This document shows positions 23,401 through 57,518 of a DNA stretch of 60,000 nt, piece by piece. The first letter of the stretch is position 1. Each line of letters begins with the position of its first letter. Made by a program: the position numbers and the translations under genes. Source of the DNA: Apostichopus japonicus (Eukaryota > Echinodermata > Holothuroidea > Aspidochirotida > Stichopodidae); NCBI RefSeq assembly GCF_037975245.1, contig NC_092566.1:9096001-9156000 (forward strand), read 5' to 3'. The notes beneath the pieces were generated by a model. That model did not search any database. It was given only the letters and a program-made list of their open reading frames with translations, and had not been told where the DNA came from.

Positions 23401-24001
23401 GTTTATTGTGCAGGGGTGTGTCAGTTATAGGACTATGTGTCTTAATGACTATCACAGACTACAATCCAAGGTTGATTCGATATGCCTAGCTTACTTACAT
23501 CAAGGATAAACCAATCTCTTTAGAATTATGCTTTTTAAGAATTCATTTATCTACAGAGCAGCCATTTATATTCAAAATGGGTTCTTAGAATCTCTGTTGT
23601 AATCTTTTTAATCCTTTTAAATCTTTCATTCTAAAAAAAAAAAAAAAAAGAAAACCTTCTAATCCTCCATCTTATTCTTATTTGTTCATGCTTTCATGAT
23701 TGTTCATTTACGTGTTTTGTGTATCATTATTATGTGTCCTTTTTATAAATTTTGTAACTTATACTGGAATAGAGAAATAGAAATTTAATCATAGTAATGG
23801 AAATCTAGCTTTCTCAATTCCACTTTAAGACATCATTTCTTTTGTCATTTCTTGTCGCAGGAACGAGTCCTGATCGGTCTGAGCCGGCAAGTGAAGTATC
23901 CGTTCCAAATCGGCGTCAACGTCTTAGCGGTCACTCCTTTCTTGCTGAACGAGTCGGCCACGGAGGAGCGAGACCGACAAGAGAACGTGGAGAACAGCTA
24001 A
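3387..24001 (+). CDS. GMCL1: Germ cell-less protein (BTB-BACK CUL3 adaptor)
   Basis: This is a complete gene. Coding exons join as 3387-3511, 5068-5191, 5767-5863, 9927-10024, 11088-11200, 12454-12519, 13779-13863, 14524-14608, 15188-15319, 16178-16247, 17213-17294, 18558-18619, 19628-19711, 22508-22595 and 23861-24001. They give 1452 nt, or 483 residues plus stop; vertebrate GMCL1 is about 515. Residues 1-45 carry a MGNIPA N-terminus (possible N-myristoylation), an acidic run and a basic RKKLK. A BTB/POZ domain spans about 54-155 (NGENSDITIKALDKDWPLHK, YFASMFSGSWKES), a BACK-like region about 160-260, and the conserved C-terminal half includes CWRWTGFNYGVDLLITYANK. Family members are CUL3 ubiquitin-ligase adaptors at the nuclear envelope or membrane, needed for primordial germ cell formation in Drosophila. 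The start was chosen for its A at -3 and G at +4 and for the MG start shared with vertebrates. Similarity is recalled, not computed. Confidence 0.95.
3814..4427. mobile_element. 614-bp TIR element, 8-bp TSD GTGTAGCC
   Basis: The element is bounded by perfect 8-bp direct repeats GTGTAGCC (3806-3813 and 4428-4435). The left end is GGGACAAACTAAAACGAATG and the right end, reversed, is GGGTGTTACTAAAACGAATG. The word GAATGACA or a close variant recurs several times inside each end, forward on the left and reversed on the right, as subterminal transposase-binding repeats often do. It has no open frame of note, so it is non-autonomous. The superfamily is undecided: 8-bp duplications fit hAT, P, Merlin or Zisupton types. 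Confidence 0.85.
4600..4705. repeat. Two-copy 53-bp tandem duplication
   Basis: The unit starting cagtttttaaaacaag and ending gtgttaataatat is repeated with one visible difference (tggtag versus tgatag). This is a recent local duplication in intron 1. Confidence 0.9.
5068..5191 (+). CDS. GMCL1: GMCL1 coding exon 2
   Basis: Encodes residues 42-83, from the basic RKKLK into the first half of the BTB domain (YIYDTLFVNGENSD, then WPLHKIYLCQ). The acceptor is acattag and the donor is GTAAGT. Confidence 0.95.
5767..5863 (+). CDS. GMCL1: GMCL1 coding exon 3
   Basis: Encodes residues 84-115 of the BTB domain (SSYFASMFSGSWKES, then VDIPDQNID). The acceptor is ctctccag. The donor GTGAGT is in phase 1. 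Confidence 0.95.
6177..8609. mobile_element. 2.4-kb TIR element with subterminal CGTACG motifs
   Basis: Perfect 18-bp inverted termini GGGCAGGTCCAAGCTATT lie at 6177-6194 and 8592-8609 (reversed). Eight copies of a 16-bp motif, consensus TGTGACGTACGGGACA, lie inside. On the left they are at 6356, 6521 (reversed), 6690 and 6709; on the right, all reversed, at 8189, 8205, 8401 and 8571. The interior holds three tandem 250-bp units (7201-7945). There is no transposase-like frame, so it appears non-autonomous. A target duplication could not be fixed because the left flank is a G run. The superfamily is unknown to me. Confidence 0.75.
7201..7945. repeat. Three tandem 250-bp units
   Basis: Three near-identical units begin at about 7201, 7452 and 7702, with spacings of 251 and 250 bp. 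Each starts near accagtattaggt, and each carries the same open frame of 61-67 codons beginning at 7259, 7510 and 7760 (MDVTVDILVC or MDIIVDILVC). The period is not a multiple of three, so the units do not fuse into one frame. Most differences between copies are single bases, which implies recent amplification inside the transposable element. Confidence 0.92.
8795..9679. repeat. (TACC)n satellite, 885 bp
   Basis: Long runs of CTAC/TACC are interrupted in a regular way by CTACTGTACC and CTAGCTACC variants, giving a higher-order pattern. It ends 247 bp before GMCL1 exon 4. The open frames across it are simple-repeat artefacts (YLPT repeats). Confidence 0.97.
9927..10024 (+). CDS. GMCL1: GMCL1 coding exon 4
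   Basis: Encodes residues 116-148, the end of the BTB core (LGSLYRDDVLIEPARVVSVL). The donor GTAAGT is followed only 16 nt later by an antisense SINE. Confidence 0.95.
10041..10227 (-). mobile_element. tRNA-derived SINE family A, copy 1 (head truncated)
   Basis: Closely similar to the copies at 19751 and 38441. On the minus strand it retains the B-box region (CCCGAGTTCAAGTCAC) and the body (from GACTGACTTCGGTCAGCTTG to the AAAATACATA tail). It has lost the A-box half of the tRNA head. Its 3' tail starts 16 nt past the GMCL1 exon 4 donor. Confidence 0.88.
10376..10645 (+). repeat. Dispersed repeat R2, copy 1
   Basis: Shares an ordered set of words with a copy at 44095-44780 (aggtaaaatgataaat, tgctggtg, tctattcac, ttttttcgg, caaccaaac, tgctgtt) and with a reversed copy at 37086-37260. 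The ends resemble inverted repeats of a TTTGGTTGTCC type (tcaaccaaac near the right end). It is probably an old DNA transposon; its precise ends are not fixed. Confidence 0.6.
10740..10925 (+). repeat. Dispersed repeat R3, copy 1, with hairpin
   Basis: Contains tatcgcaaaatgct, atcaaattgct and acaggaaaacatagtatttt, recurring in order at 51400-51545. The words acaggaaaacatagt and actatgtttttccctgt form an inverted pair about 65 nt apart, so the segment can fold as a hairpin. Confidence 0.5.
11088..11200 (+). CDS. GMCL1: GMCL1 coding exon 5
   Basis: Encodes residues 149-185, the BTB/BACK junction (DGLIQQCADVM, then YGLQTVETR). The acceptor is tttgtacag and the donor GTACTG is in phase 2. Confidence 0.93.
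11400..11434. repeat. Poly(T) tract
   Basis: A run of more than 30 T in GMCL1 intron 5, followed by tgtgggggtag. The word aaggttatctattttttt occurs before it and again just after it. This could be the A-tail of an antisense retrocopy, but no body is recognised. Confidence 0.7.
11636..11705 (-). mobile_element. tRNA-Thr-like SINE relic (family B, copy 1)
   Basis: The minus strand reads TAGCTCAGGCTGGCAGAATA, then GACTTGTAACCCTGAG and a degraded B box. It aligns with the better head at 48121-48197. Only the head is recognisable. Confidence 0.5.
12454..12519 (+). CDS. GMCL1: GMCL1 coding exon 6
   Basis: Encodes residues 186-207 (CVQWLERNLMFVQNRELLL), aligning with the BACK-region CLEWLLNNLM of vertebrates. 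It is only 66 nt long. The acceptor has a poly-T tract and the donor is GTAAGT. Confidence 0.93.
12520..13778 (+). other. GMCL1: GMCL1 intron 6
   Basis: Contains a tRNA-Ser-like SINE (about 13020-13165). The rest is AT-rich sequence in which I recognise nothing. Confidence 0.5.
13020..13165 (-). mobile_element. tRNA-Ser-like SINE (family C, copy 2)
   Basis: The minus strand gives GTGGCCGAGTGGATAAAGGC (A box), an anticodon-loop-like TTTGAAG, a long variable arm, and CCGGGTTTGATACCC (B box). This layout is typical of a serine or leucine type II tRNA. It aligns with 105-248. The body extends left toward about 12900 without clear ends. Stem mismatches argue against a working tRNA gene. Confidence 0.65.
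13779..13863 (+). CDS. GMCL1: GMCL1 coding exon 7
   Basis: Encodes residues 208-236, including HLFVLQVEMDVYSLTKK, the counterpart of NLFVMQVEMDIYTALKK in vertebrates. The acceptor is ttccacag and the donor is GTACAA. Confidence 0.95.
13864..14523 (+). other. GMCL1: GMCL1 intron 7
   Basis: A 129-codon frame runs on the minus strand (14415-14026). It has no recognisable domain and is rich in N and T from simple repeats, so I do not call it a gene. Nothing else is seen. Confidence 0.4.
14524..14608 (+). CDS. GMCL1: GMCL1 coding exon 8
   Basis: Encodes residues 237-264 (YCFLKVNPSWHRDPKVLGK). The acceptor is tttttgacag. The donor GTGAGT is in phase 1. Confidence 0.92.
15188..15319 (+). CDS. GMCL1: GMCL1 coding exon 9
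   Basis: Encodes residues 265-308, including EKGRQFEPLFRALRFEYII, the counterpart of EQGKPFVSVFRHLRLQYII. The acceptor is ttctcag and the donor is GTAAGG. Confidence 0.95.
15425..15598. repeat. Degenerate TGATATTTAC minisatellite
   Basis: Imperfect repeats of about 13-14 nt (tgatatttactga) in GMCL1 intron 9. The rest of the intron has G runs near 15664 and 15875 and a short direct repeat (tatatcctaaagaaa). Confidence 0.85.
16178..16247 (+). CDS. GMCL1: GMCL1 coding exon 10
   Basis: Encodes residues 309-331 (DWLLPIFKQQWLRMLRVEQA), aligning with the EWLSSVYKQQWFAMLRAEQ segment. The donor GTGAGA is in phase 2. Confidence 0.95.
16248..17212 (+). other. GMCL1: GMCL1 intron 10
   Basis: Relatively CpG-containing around 16370-16530. 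It includes an AT-only palindromic stretch (about 17052-17100, tataatatataatatttaat). No element ends or genes were recognised. Confidence 0.4.
17213..17294 (+). CDS. GMCL1: GMCL1 coding exon 11
   Basis: Encodes residues 332-359, ending FEIHSQRCGRMITKEGE, where vertebrates have SMRCGRKLAKDGE. The acceptor is ctgccttcag and the donor is GTAAGG. Confidence 0.94.
17990..18299. mobile_element. 310-bp hAT-like element
   Basis: Perfect 13-bp inverted termini AGGGATGTGCTCA (17990-18002) and TGAGCACATCCCT (18287-18299) are flanked by 8-bp repeats GGACATCC and GGACATTG (6 of 8 match). The inverted repeat can be extended by two bases on each side (CCAGGGATG), so the exact end could shift. It is non-autonomous and lies in GMCL1 intron 11. 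Confidence 0.75.
18558..18619 (+). CDS. GMCL1: GMCL1 coding exon 12
   Basis: Encodes residues 360-379 (YCWRWTGFNYGVDLLITYAN), the most conserved C-terminal block. It is flanked on both sides by small hAT-like elements (17990-18299 and 18682-18994). Confidence 0.95.
18682..18994. mobile_element. 313-bp hAT element, TSD ATCTATAT
   Basis: Flanked by a perfect 8-bp duplication ATCTATAT (18674-18681 and 18995-19002). The termini are CAGGGTCACCCTAAC and, reversed, CAGGGGTTCCCTGAC. Subterminal parts pair as well: ccatgaacccc on the left, gggttcatgcacccc on the right. CAGGG ends with 8-bp duplications are diagnostic of hAT elements. There is no coding capacity. It starts 62 nt past the exon 12 donor. 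Confidence 0.9.
19628..19711 (+). CDS. GMCL1: GMCL1 coding exon 13
   Basis: Encodes residues 380-407 (KLLVIKRNNTTHPVSSSIS, then QSHRSIMI). An antisense SINE begins about 39 nt past the donor. Confidence 0.93.
19751..19992 (-). mobile_element. tRNA-derived SINE family A, copy 2 (full head)
   Basis: The minus strand starts GGAGTGTTAGCTCAGTGGTT (A box). It continues through GTGCCTTTCAATCATAAGG and CCCGAGTTCGAGTCACTCC (B box), then a body shared with the other two copies. It ends in a TACATACATCC-type simple tail. This is the most complete family A head in the window. It lies in GMCL1 intron 13, about 39 nt past the exon 13 donor. Confidence 0.93.
20279..21938. mobile_element. 1.66-kb hAT-like element, TSD ATGGATAG
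   Basis: A perfect 8-bp duplication ATGGATAG flanks it (20271-20278 and 21939-21946). The termini are TAGTGCTGTGCCG and, reversed, TAGGGCTGTGAGT. The palindrome GTTTAAAC occurs three times inside the left end (20299, 20327, 20356) and twice inside the right (21866, 21898), as candidate subterminal binding sites. No transposase domain is evident in its open frames. Near 21770-21850 is a GC-rich block (gggccctagggcggtcccct) unlike the rest of the element. Confidence 0.88.
22047..22487. repeat. Two-copy duplication of about 210-225 bp
   Basis: Copy 1 (about 22047-22259) and copy 2 (about 22260-22487) share ttcataaaaagtctttggt, ccagtaac, gatgatgtccctatta and a final agagttgataa. The second copy abuts GMCL1 exon 14, so the duplicated stretch includes the approach to that splice acceptor. 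Confidence 0.85.
22508..22595 (+). CDS. GMCL1: GMCL1 coding exon 14
   Basis: Encodes residues 408-437 (RIHVVSYDPQGGILYEEKS, then YSLNKDE). The acceptor is ttttcag and the donor is GTAGGG. Confidence 0.92.
22661..23377. repeat. 81-bp minisatellite, nine units
   Basis: Units start with tggatagtc near 22661, 22742, 22822, 22903, 22984, 23065, 23146, 23227 and 23308. Each carries gcagggtgtgtgctcact, gactgattgactaagattta and cagtatcagtcaggaga. It lies in GMCL1 intron 14. The units differ at few sites, so the array is fairly young. Confidence 0.95.
23861..24001 (+). CDS. GMCL1: GMCL1 coding exon 15 (last)
   Basis: Encodes residues 438-483 and the TAA at 23999-24001. It starts ERVLIGLSRQVKYPFQIGVN and has a charged tail (SATEERDRQENVENS). 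It is higher in GC than the flanking introns, like the other well-conserved exons. Confidence 0.94.
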   Translation, partial: ERVLIGLSRQVKYPFQIGVNVLAVTPFLLNESATEERDRQENVENS

Positions 24002-24705
24002 AAACTTAAGATAAAAATGAGAAAAAACAGGCCATCTCTCAAAGGTGATAAAATCAAATGGTAGCTGATTTATAGGTCAATACAGCTAAACATATTATCA
24101 CATACTTGATTTGCCATCAGCATCTCATATTTTTCTTTTTAAACGCTGAGTAGGTCACTCAAGCGGTAAACATGTTTCCAGCATCATTTTTTTTACATTT
24201 ATGTAACAATGCACAAAGTATTCCACCACGAGTCAAAGTTGCATGTGTGCTGTATGGTAACTCCAATTTCGCAGGATTTTGTGTGGAAGGTTTTATTCGA
24301 AAATGAGTGTTGGAATACCATGTGTTGGCATGGATATGTCATCCAAAAATGAGGTTATAATAGTTTTTTTGAAATTTTTTATGTTTTTATATTTTCTTAC
24401 AATGGTATTACTGCAATTTTTTTTTCAAGTACTGATACCATGATCTAGTTACCACGGTGATAGATTCTTCTGAAGTGAGTGGATATTGAATTTCCGTTTT
24501 TTTTCCCCTTCTTTTTTGGTATCTGTATATCCCCGAAGAGATGGACAAAACTTGAAATACAATGAATACACGTAGACATAAATTACGATATCGAAGAAAA
24601 GGCTCTGAGCAAAGAATCAAAATTAAAATTCATCTTTGAAAACATAGTCGTGAGGAATATGATGATTGTGTTAGAAGAGATAACGATCAAAAAGTTACCA
24701 ATAAA
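24002..24705 (+). other. GMCL1: Putative GMCL1 3'UTR
   Basis: AT-rich sequence follows the GMCL1 stop. The first good poly(A) hexamer in a suitable context is AATAAA at 24700-24705. The length is plausible but unproven. Confidence 0.4.
24700..24705 (+). terminator. Candidate GMCL1 poly(A) signal
   Basis: An AATAAA hexamer about 700 nt past the GMCL1 stop codon. Other hexamers lie further on, so the real cleavage site may differ. Confidence 0.35.
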
Positions 24706-27700
24706 ACGTAAAAAAAAGACAAACAAGAAGTTACTTTAAATTCAGAATATAATTTTGTCTACAATGTAGACCATCAAAAGAGATTGTGTCAAGATTTAAA
24801 TGCTTTCAATAACTTTCAGTGATATGATATTTGTGAAATCATTGTGTAATTTGTGAGCCTCATAAGCTACCCAATTCAATGAAACTGGAAGCAACTTTTT
24901 ATATTGTCAAAGATCATCAGTGAGAAAAATCTTTGAGATTATTATTTGGTAGGATATATATTAATTTCTTATCTCACATACATTGGAATTGGATCAGATT
25001 TGGTCAACCTTGTAGCACTGAAATCATCAGCAAAATTCCAACTATCCTTGCACAAAAATTAAAAATTTGATAAAAAAGTTCAATTTTGTTCATATATGAA
25101 GATTCTTGGTTCTATTATTTTCAAATTTAATTTGCCTGCCAATTGCTTGTAAGTCTTTCCTTTATTGGCGAATACATTTCTGCCGTCCCAATTCTGCCAG
25201 ACATTAGAAATATGCGGTTTAATTTTTCAAAAAGGTTTCCATTCACAGAATATTCTTAAACCATAAATACTTAATGCATCTAGACAATTTGTAGCCAGCA
25301 AAGCAATACACGACAGAAAATATGCTAGCACCAGTGTAACAATTGTAGACAAGACACTGGCTGTGTCGATCATGCAGAACGCAAACTATGCACAACTGTG
25401 AGTACGTTGGTTGGACATTCTCCTGTCTGTGATCATTTTTGGGTTTTGAAAGGTTGTAATATTGTAACAAAATACTTCAGAGGTAAGAAACAGTCATTTC
25501 TCTCCAATTAATATGAGCTTTTGGAAACAGTTAATGGAACTTTGAAAAGTACAAAATATCACTGCAATATAATTTCTCGAGACCTCACGAGTAAATGAAA
25601 AGTGTGCTGATACTTTATTTCATTGGTTGTACCAAGAACTATTGAGAGAAGAAGAGATAACCATTTTGTTAGAACTGTAGCTAGCAGTGGCTAACAGTAG
25701 CTTAGAAAGGGGGGGGGGGTGGGCATAGAAGGATGGAATTAATTTTAGTAAGTCCACCCGATGTTATGTGTGTATCAGTTAGTGTTAGCTCGAAATACAT
25801 CAAATATCTTGCCCAAATGTAACTCACAACTACAGCATCCAATAGTTTAATAGATTTAAGTTAAGATAGTAAATTACTTCAATATTTTTCAAACCTGAAA
25901 TTTTTCATTGGAAGTATTTATAGCTTATTTATTTATGCTGTGTACGGATATCTTGGTTTCATGTTTGGTTTGTTTTTGTTTTGTTTAATTTATTATCAAA
26001 TGATGATACTAGTGATTTTATTTTCATTTTGATCAATTCTTTGTTTTTGCTATCATTTTTCCTTTTCTTTTCTTTTCCTTGTTTTCTGTTTTATGTTGTT
26101 TTCTTTCTGTTGTATTTTTAAAAATTAAAACTACGCCATTAAAGAAACGATTTATCTTATACGACTTTCAGACCAACATTTAATTAATCCTTTCCTTACT
26201 TTTATACAAAACTGTAATATCATTTGTATGCATGAAACTGCCATGAATTTCCCAATTGTGTACAAAACGGAATAGTTGTGTGGCATCAATGTGTTACTCT
26301 GGAAATTATTTAATAAGCCTCATTTGTATTTGGTGCCAAAGTAAACAAAGCATAGACCCCCCACATATACGATTATACATCATAATGCTAGAGAAATTCT
26401 GGCTTTCAATTGTATTTGACTTATTAAACTGGACCTCGATGCATGTCAAACTAGGTTAATGACTACAGGCAAGAATTAAAAATAAAAAAAATTTGCTTAT
26501 TCAGTTCTATGATTGTTTTTTCTTTTTAAAAGGGGGGCCCATACAACCAATTTTGATTGAAACAGGCAAACAAGAACCTTTTACCTTCAGCTTTAATACA
26601 TTTACTTTGCATACTCTATCTGGGGCGAATTTATTTGTAATAGGTACCATTTCTAATCGTGACATTTGCAGTTTTTCTTTTTGTGTTAAAAAATAAAAAA
26701 CCACATGAGAATGTGAGGTTTATGGTTAAAATATGGGTGCTTTTCATAGTTTTCTTGGGTCAGTTAAATGAACATTGATTTCTGCAAATCGTATTTATTT
26801 CATGCTTTTATTTCAAATATGTTCAATTCTTTCATCGCCCTCATTTTGGTCTTCAATCGTGCTCCACCAATTTGCTGTTTCTCTTTCCTATTGGATGTAC
26901 ATATTTTGGATCAGTGAGGTGTTGCTGGGGGGGAGGGGGGAGATGGGGTGAGGGAGGGACTGGAGGGGGTAATTTGTGTGTATATCAAGGCTTGTTGTAC
27001 ATAACTGAAGTTTTGTACATAACTGAAGTTCATAGTGTCATTCCCATAGTGGTAGGAAAAGTTTCTAAACTGAAATCCAAAGGGTTCATTTAATTTAACA
27101 AAGAGGAGAAAATGTTTTATTATTAGTGAATATAAGCAAAAACAAAAAAAAAACAGATGGGTTTATATATCAGTGTGTGCTCATCAAACTTTAAAAAAGT
27201 GTTTGATCATCCTGTACAGGGTATATTTGATCTGATCATTAATTTAACTTTAAATGTGCCTTGCTTGTAAGAAGAAGAAGAAAGAAAAAAATGTGACAGA
27301 AATGCATAAGTTTTTCAGGTAACATATTTAATGGTTTGAAAGACTATTTATCAAGATCGCATCTGTCTTTCGCAAGATAAGTGGTAGTTTGCATTTGCCA
27401 AGTGGGTTATCCTTAGTTCACTCACTCATAGGCACTCAAAATATTAGTTGAGATTGTTGCAACTTTTTACTTACAAGTTAGGAATTTTTTGTGATTGAAT
27501 TATTTTTGTAATTCGTTTAATATAAAAAATCATCAGATTCTGCATTAATCAATGTTTGTTAATCAATCTTTTAACATCTGCAGGACTGGTTTAATATCTG
27601 TAATAGTAGTTTGTGTTGTACAAGCAGGGGGAGGGGAGTGGGGATAGTTTTATGCCAGTCTGCAAACATTTTCCCCACCTGCAGGTATCTCTAATTGCTA

Positions 27701-30000
27701 CAGAATGTCCTGTCAAAAACACAAATGAACAAAGAAAAATACTAATAAAAAAGTGACAAATAATATGTTATTGCCCATTTTCTTTCCATGAAATAAGGAA
27801 GTGAATTATTAAGATTGTTCTCCCAATATCACTGCCGTTTTCGCTCGTAAAAAAAATCACATAATTTTGTCAGGCATACTCTTTTTACAGCATTTATCCC
27901 AGTAAACTATGGGATGTATATTGGGTTCTATAGCTTTCTTAGTCTGATAGATAGCTCATGTCCCATCCAATTTAAATGAATGTGCATCAAACAATTCTTG
28001 AAAGGCCTAAGTCTATTACATTTCAGGTCTGGACAAAAAATGTATGTGTCAATTCATTCTCGACACAGGCCAGAGAAAGATAATCGGTCGGAGCAAAGAA
28101 CTCTATACAGAACCAAAACCTCACTACACTCTAGGTTAGTAGGCAATGCGCAGGGTAGGTCAGGAGGTTGCTCAAAGGTGAAGTCCTCAAGGGTCTGCAA
28201 ACCCCTCCAATCAGTGCAAGATGGTTGGGTGGGATTGAAATCTTTCCCAGGTTCAGGTTCGGCCAGCCGGCTACCTAATGACAACCCTAGCTGATACACT
28301 GTGTTCATATCTCTAGCATCTTGTACATTGCCGTATTCGCCTTTTCACTTCCATTTTCCACCAGAGGTAAACAAACCTTGTTAAAGCAATTTGTACTTAA
28401 ATCACTTACCATTAAGATCCCTCTTTGTATTTAGAAAATAAAACTAGCTATATATTTGCAGTTATTGCAAAAGTTTTCAATGTTGACAATAACAGATGGA
28501 CACAAGTTACTGATGGAGCCATTTGTAACTAAATCTGTAAAATTATCATTTCCTAGCTTCTTGATTTTGGTATAGGAGAGTAAAATTTTTTTTTTTTTCA
28601 AATAATTATGAGTTTGCTGAATAATCACAGGGTGGACATGGGAAAGGCAAGGTGAGGAGGGAGTGGGGGTGGGTTTGGGGGAGGGGTGCCCTTGCAGATA
28701 CAGCTCAAAAAGTACATGTTGAACTTCATAGTTGATACTTATACTGGATATAGTTTGTGTATATTGACTTTAGTTAGTACAGGAACCCTATCAATGTTTA
28801 AAAGGTAGAATAAAGCTTTGATGAACTGTCTATTTGGTATTAACATCAACCTTAATGAATGCAAGAACTCTATCATTTCTTGTTGATGCTAAATTCAAAG
28901 GTCATTTGAGGTCACGAGAGGTTAAATTCTGAAAAAAATCTTTTATACACAAAAACTTTTTAAGAAAAGTTTTGCTAAACTTCTGCATCGTATGTATATT
29001 TCAAGTAGTGAGTATAAGAACCTTCTTATTCTTGTAGAGTTGAAAGGTCATGTGAGGTCTCTAGAGTTCATTTGCTAAAAGCAGCTACGTACACACATGA
29101 TAACTCCAAAGTATTAAAGCATGGCTGATTTTATATTGGGTATGTAGGTCCCTGTGAGCACACAATGTAATTTATCTCTTGTATTTAATATTTTTTATTG
29201 TAACAAGCATGGCAAAGATTTAGAAAACAGAACATTTCATCTAATTAGTCCTCAATCAAAACACTTTTAATTTTTTCTACAAAGTATTAACAAAAGTGCA
29301 TCACACTTTACTATTTACAACTGGGGAACATAGATGACAAAGAGAAAAATGTGAACCAGCAGGTGGTATGTTTATTTCCTTTGTGTGCTTGTGTGTATAT
29401 AGGCGTTCTTGTTTATAACAGTCTTATTTGAGTGGTTTCAAGGTGGAGCTGTGTGCAAGTTTCCACTCGATCCCCTCCTATATTACACTAATATCTTGCC
29501 TTCACATGCTTATTATGTTTGATCGGATTTTTTATTAAGTACTTGTTCTTTCTTCATGTACTTGAAATATATGATGTCAACAACAGCATAGAATGGATTA
29601 ATTTCATTTGGGTATATGGATATATATATATATATTTGTAATCCCTAAAAAAAGGAAGACTGGACAACAGATCCAAAAATCAGCCCAAAATTTGAAAAAC
29701 GTAGGCTCATCAGCAATATTATTTTACTGCATGAGAATTTGCGCTGTAACAGTCCGCCAATAGTATGAGTCTAGCTCATGATAGCACAATACATTGGTGA
29801 TTTACCAATTTATTCAGTTCTTATGACTTTCTTTTGTTGCACAAAACTAACTTCCCCGCAAAATTCGCCCTCAATGCAACATTATCAAACCGGCACTCAC
29901 CCGTACTATGCGGAATTCATGTTCAGCTGCTAGTGTAGAGTTATACCCTTCTGGCCCGGGTATATACCCTTCTTCTTAAATTCGTCCCCACTCCCGTATG
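24706..30000. other. Intergenic region, GMCL1 to GBF1
   Basis: No gene is recognised on either strand. It contains purine G-runs with quadruplex potential (26920-26975 and 28630-28692). At 27980-28308 a segment is open on both strands (104 and 84 codons) with no domain I know. From 28740 to 29110 the words caaaggtcatttgaggtc and gaaaggtcatgtgaggtc recur about 145-180 nt apart, suggesting an old repeat. The remainder is AT-rich and featureless. Confidence 0.5.
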
Positions 30001-32015
30001 CTATCGTCCCCTCCCTGACCCTTCCCTTATCGACAAGACTTAGATAAACTGAAGTATTATCATGCAATTGCCACCAAAGAAACATTTACAGCGATGGACA
30101 GCTTTTCAAGATCTACTCGCGCCAGGCTTGTTTAAATACTCTTTGAGTGCCCCGTCACTGGGATGGGATTGGCCTACCGCTTTAATCGCTCGAAAACGGG
30201 CCGAACTAGGTTTGGTCTCAGGTTGCCGACGAAAGGTTGAGCCATTCCTTACATGCACCTCCAGCGAAGTGAGAATACAAAATCCGTTTGATTAATAAGC
30301 ATATTGGAAGTTTTATCATATACGAATTTATCACATCCGCGGGTCAATGTGACTGCTTATATACGAGGTCCTTGTCAGTGAAGCAAGCACCCAGCCTGAG
30401 CCCGTGCAATCTAACAGTGATTGCATTTGCAACAATGGTTTTCTAAACATAGAGAGGTATTTTAGTTATTGTCAGTGTCTCTCTTCGTCATTCGTGACTC
30501 TCCCTTCATCGTTGGTTAAAACCGGCGGCTCGCCTGATTTTTAATCGTTTTATGCATTCATTCATATACAGGAAAAGTCCTCATTCCATTGCATACGTCA
30601 CTTGTCAGCTCTGGTACACGTCATAGGGTAGATTGCCAAATCTCGAACTACACTGCGATTTGCATTACACACGGTGTTTTATCATACCACAAAACTTTAC
30701 ACGAAGACACAACTGGTTAGGCTAGTTGCATTGAATAATATGTAGCACACAAGTTTTTCTACGCTGCCTACGTTAGTTACAGACGTATGCGGAGTAACTA
30801 CACGTACAATCGCAACATAAGTTGCGTCCGTTCATGAAGTTGTTTGTAGTATTTTACCGGAGAAAATTTTCTAGGTTTCCTAGTTCAGTAAGTATCCTAT
30901 TTGCGAAACTTCAGGAGGATCCCATGTATCATAATGCCATTTTCATTTACGTAAAATATACGCTATTGATCATAATCATTTCAATAACTAAGTTAGGCCT
31001 AACCTGCAGTAGCCTATGTTAGGCATAACGGTAATCAACTAAAGGCTGCCAAGTCGTTTAGGCTGCACCTAGCCAAGGCTATGCCTAATCGAGTAAGTTA
31101 GTTGCTTTGGAAATTGGAGTAGATGGTGTTCTGTAACACTGATTGATATGCTTCTCCAGGCCAAGGCTAGGTTAGAATTTGCAATTTAACTAGGCTACAT
31201 GCTGAGAAATGCCAATGCACAGAAATTGTCAACTTATTTACTAAAATAAACCCACCATGCAGCACATTCCTTGAATGTAATATAAGAAAGCGACATGTGT
31301 CGACACTGGCAGAGAAATGTCAGTTCATCTTTTTCTACTGGCAAACAGAGAAATCCACAGGCAGTTAGCCACTAATGATATAGCCTAGTCTGATTTTCCA
31401 TGCCTGTTCTCAAAATAAGTTAGCTTAGGAGTAAGGCCTAATGCTAGGCCTAACTTAGGCTAGACAGTAGACCTACTCTAATCTAAGTAAGATTTGCCAA
31501 AATTCCTAATAGTAGGGCCGAAGTCCTACATAGACTCAAGAGTCATAGCCTCGGCCTAGTCATAGTCAAAACCTGTTGGGTAGGCCTTCAATTTAACTTT
31601 TACACCAGTTTTTAATCATCTATAACGTGAAAGTTAATGATAAATTTGTGTCTTGAATTTGCAGCTTAAGGTAAGGAGCCCAGACTAGGTCAAACAGATA
31701 AGGCCAAGACCCATATAACCAACCATGGACAAGGACTATCCCCTGGGCCTAAAAGAAATGTACACATAAGCCTATCCCTGTAATGAAATAAAAACTAATG
31801 GGTTTAGGTTTAACTAAAAATTTCAATCAAAATGTAGCAAGAGGAAAACAGGTATTCAACATTAAGTTCTGGACAGGTCTAAGTAGCATGTGTCATTTAA
31901 AAAAATTGGCTAACTGGTGATCAAAATATTGTAAACCATTTTTAAAGTTTTCAGTGCCAAACATTTATGCAGTAAGTTATGCCCTCTTCATCCTTTCATG
32001 TGTTCTTGCTTTCAG
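30001..32015 (+). other. Presumed GBF1 5' region (promoter, UTR exon, intron)
   Basis: The first coding exon has an acceptor in front of it (ttgctttcag, AG at 32014-32015), so a non-coding first exon must lie upstream, probably in the slightly CpG-richer 29900-30900. I cannot place it. From about 30990 to 31600 the sequence is packed with TAGGCCTA, GCCTAG and TAGGCT words, as in GMCL1 intron 1. Confidence 0.4.
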
Positions 32016-32142
32016 AACAAACAATGGAGTGAGAGAAGGTTAACCGAGAACGTTGTGACCTGAAGTGCTTTGCACCCAAGTGCTGTAGACATTGTGATAA
32101 ACTACCTGCATCCCATACCCCCACTGGGGTACGTTTCATAGA
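32016..32142 (+). promoter_or_regulatory. GBF1: GBF1 5'UTR segment with minimal uORF
   Basis: This is the untranslated part of the first coding exon, 127 nt between the acceptor and the start codon. It holds one upstream ATG at 32024-32026 in a strong context (A at -3, G at +4), which gives a two-codon frame ATG GAG TGA. That arrangement would be expected to dampen or gate initiation at 32143 by reinitiation. Confidence 0.55.

Positions 32143-57518
<25,376 letters not shown>

Noticed and set aside
27980-28308. Segment open on both strands in the intergenic region
   Set aside because: Possible fragment of a transposon protein, but no motif could be named and no neighbouring exon fits.
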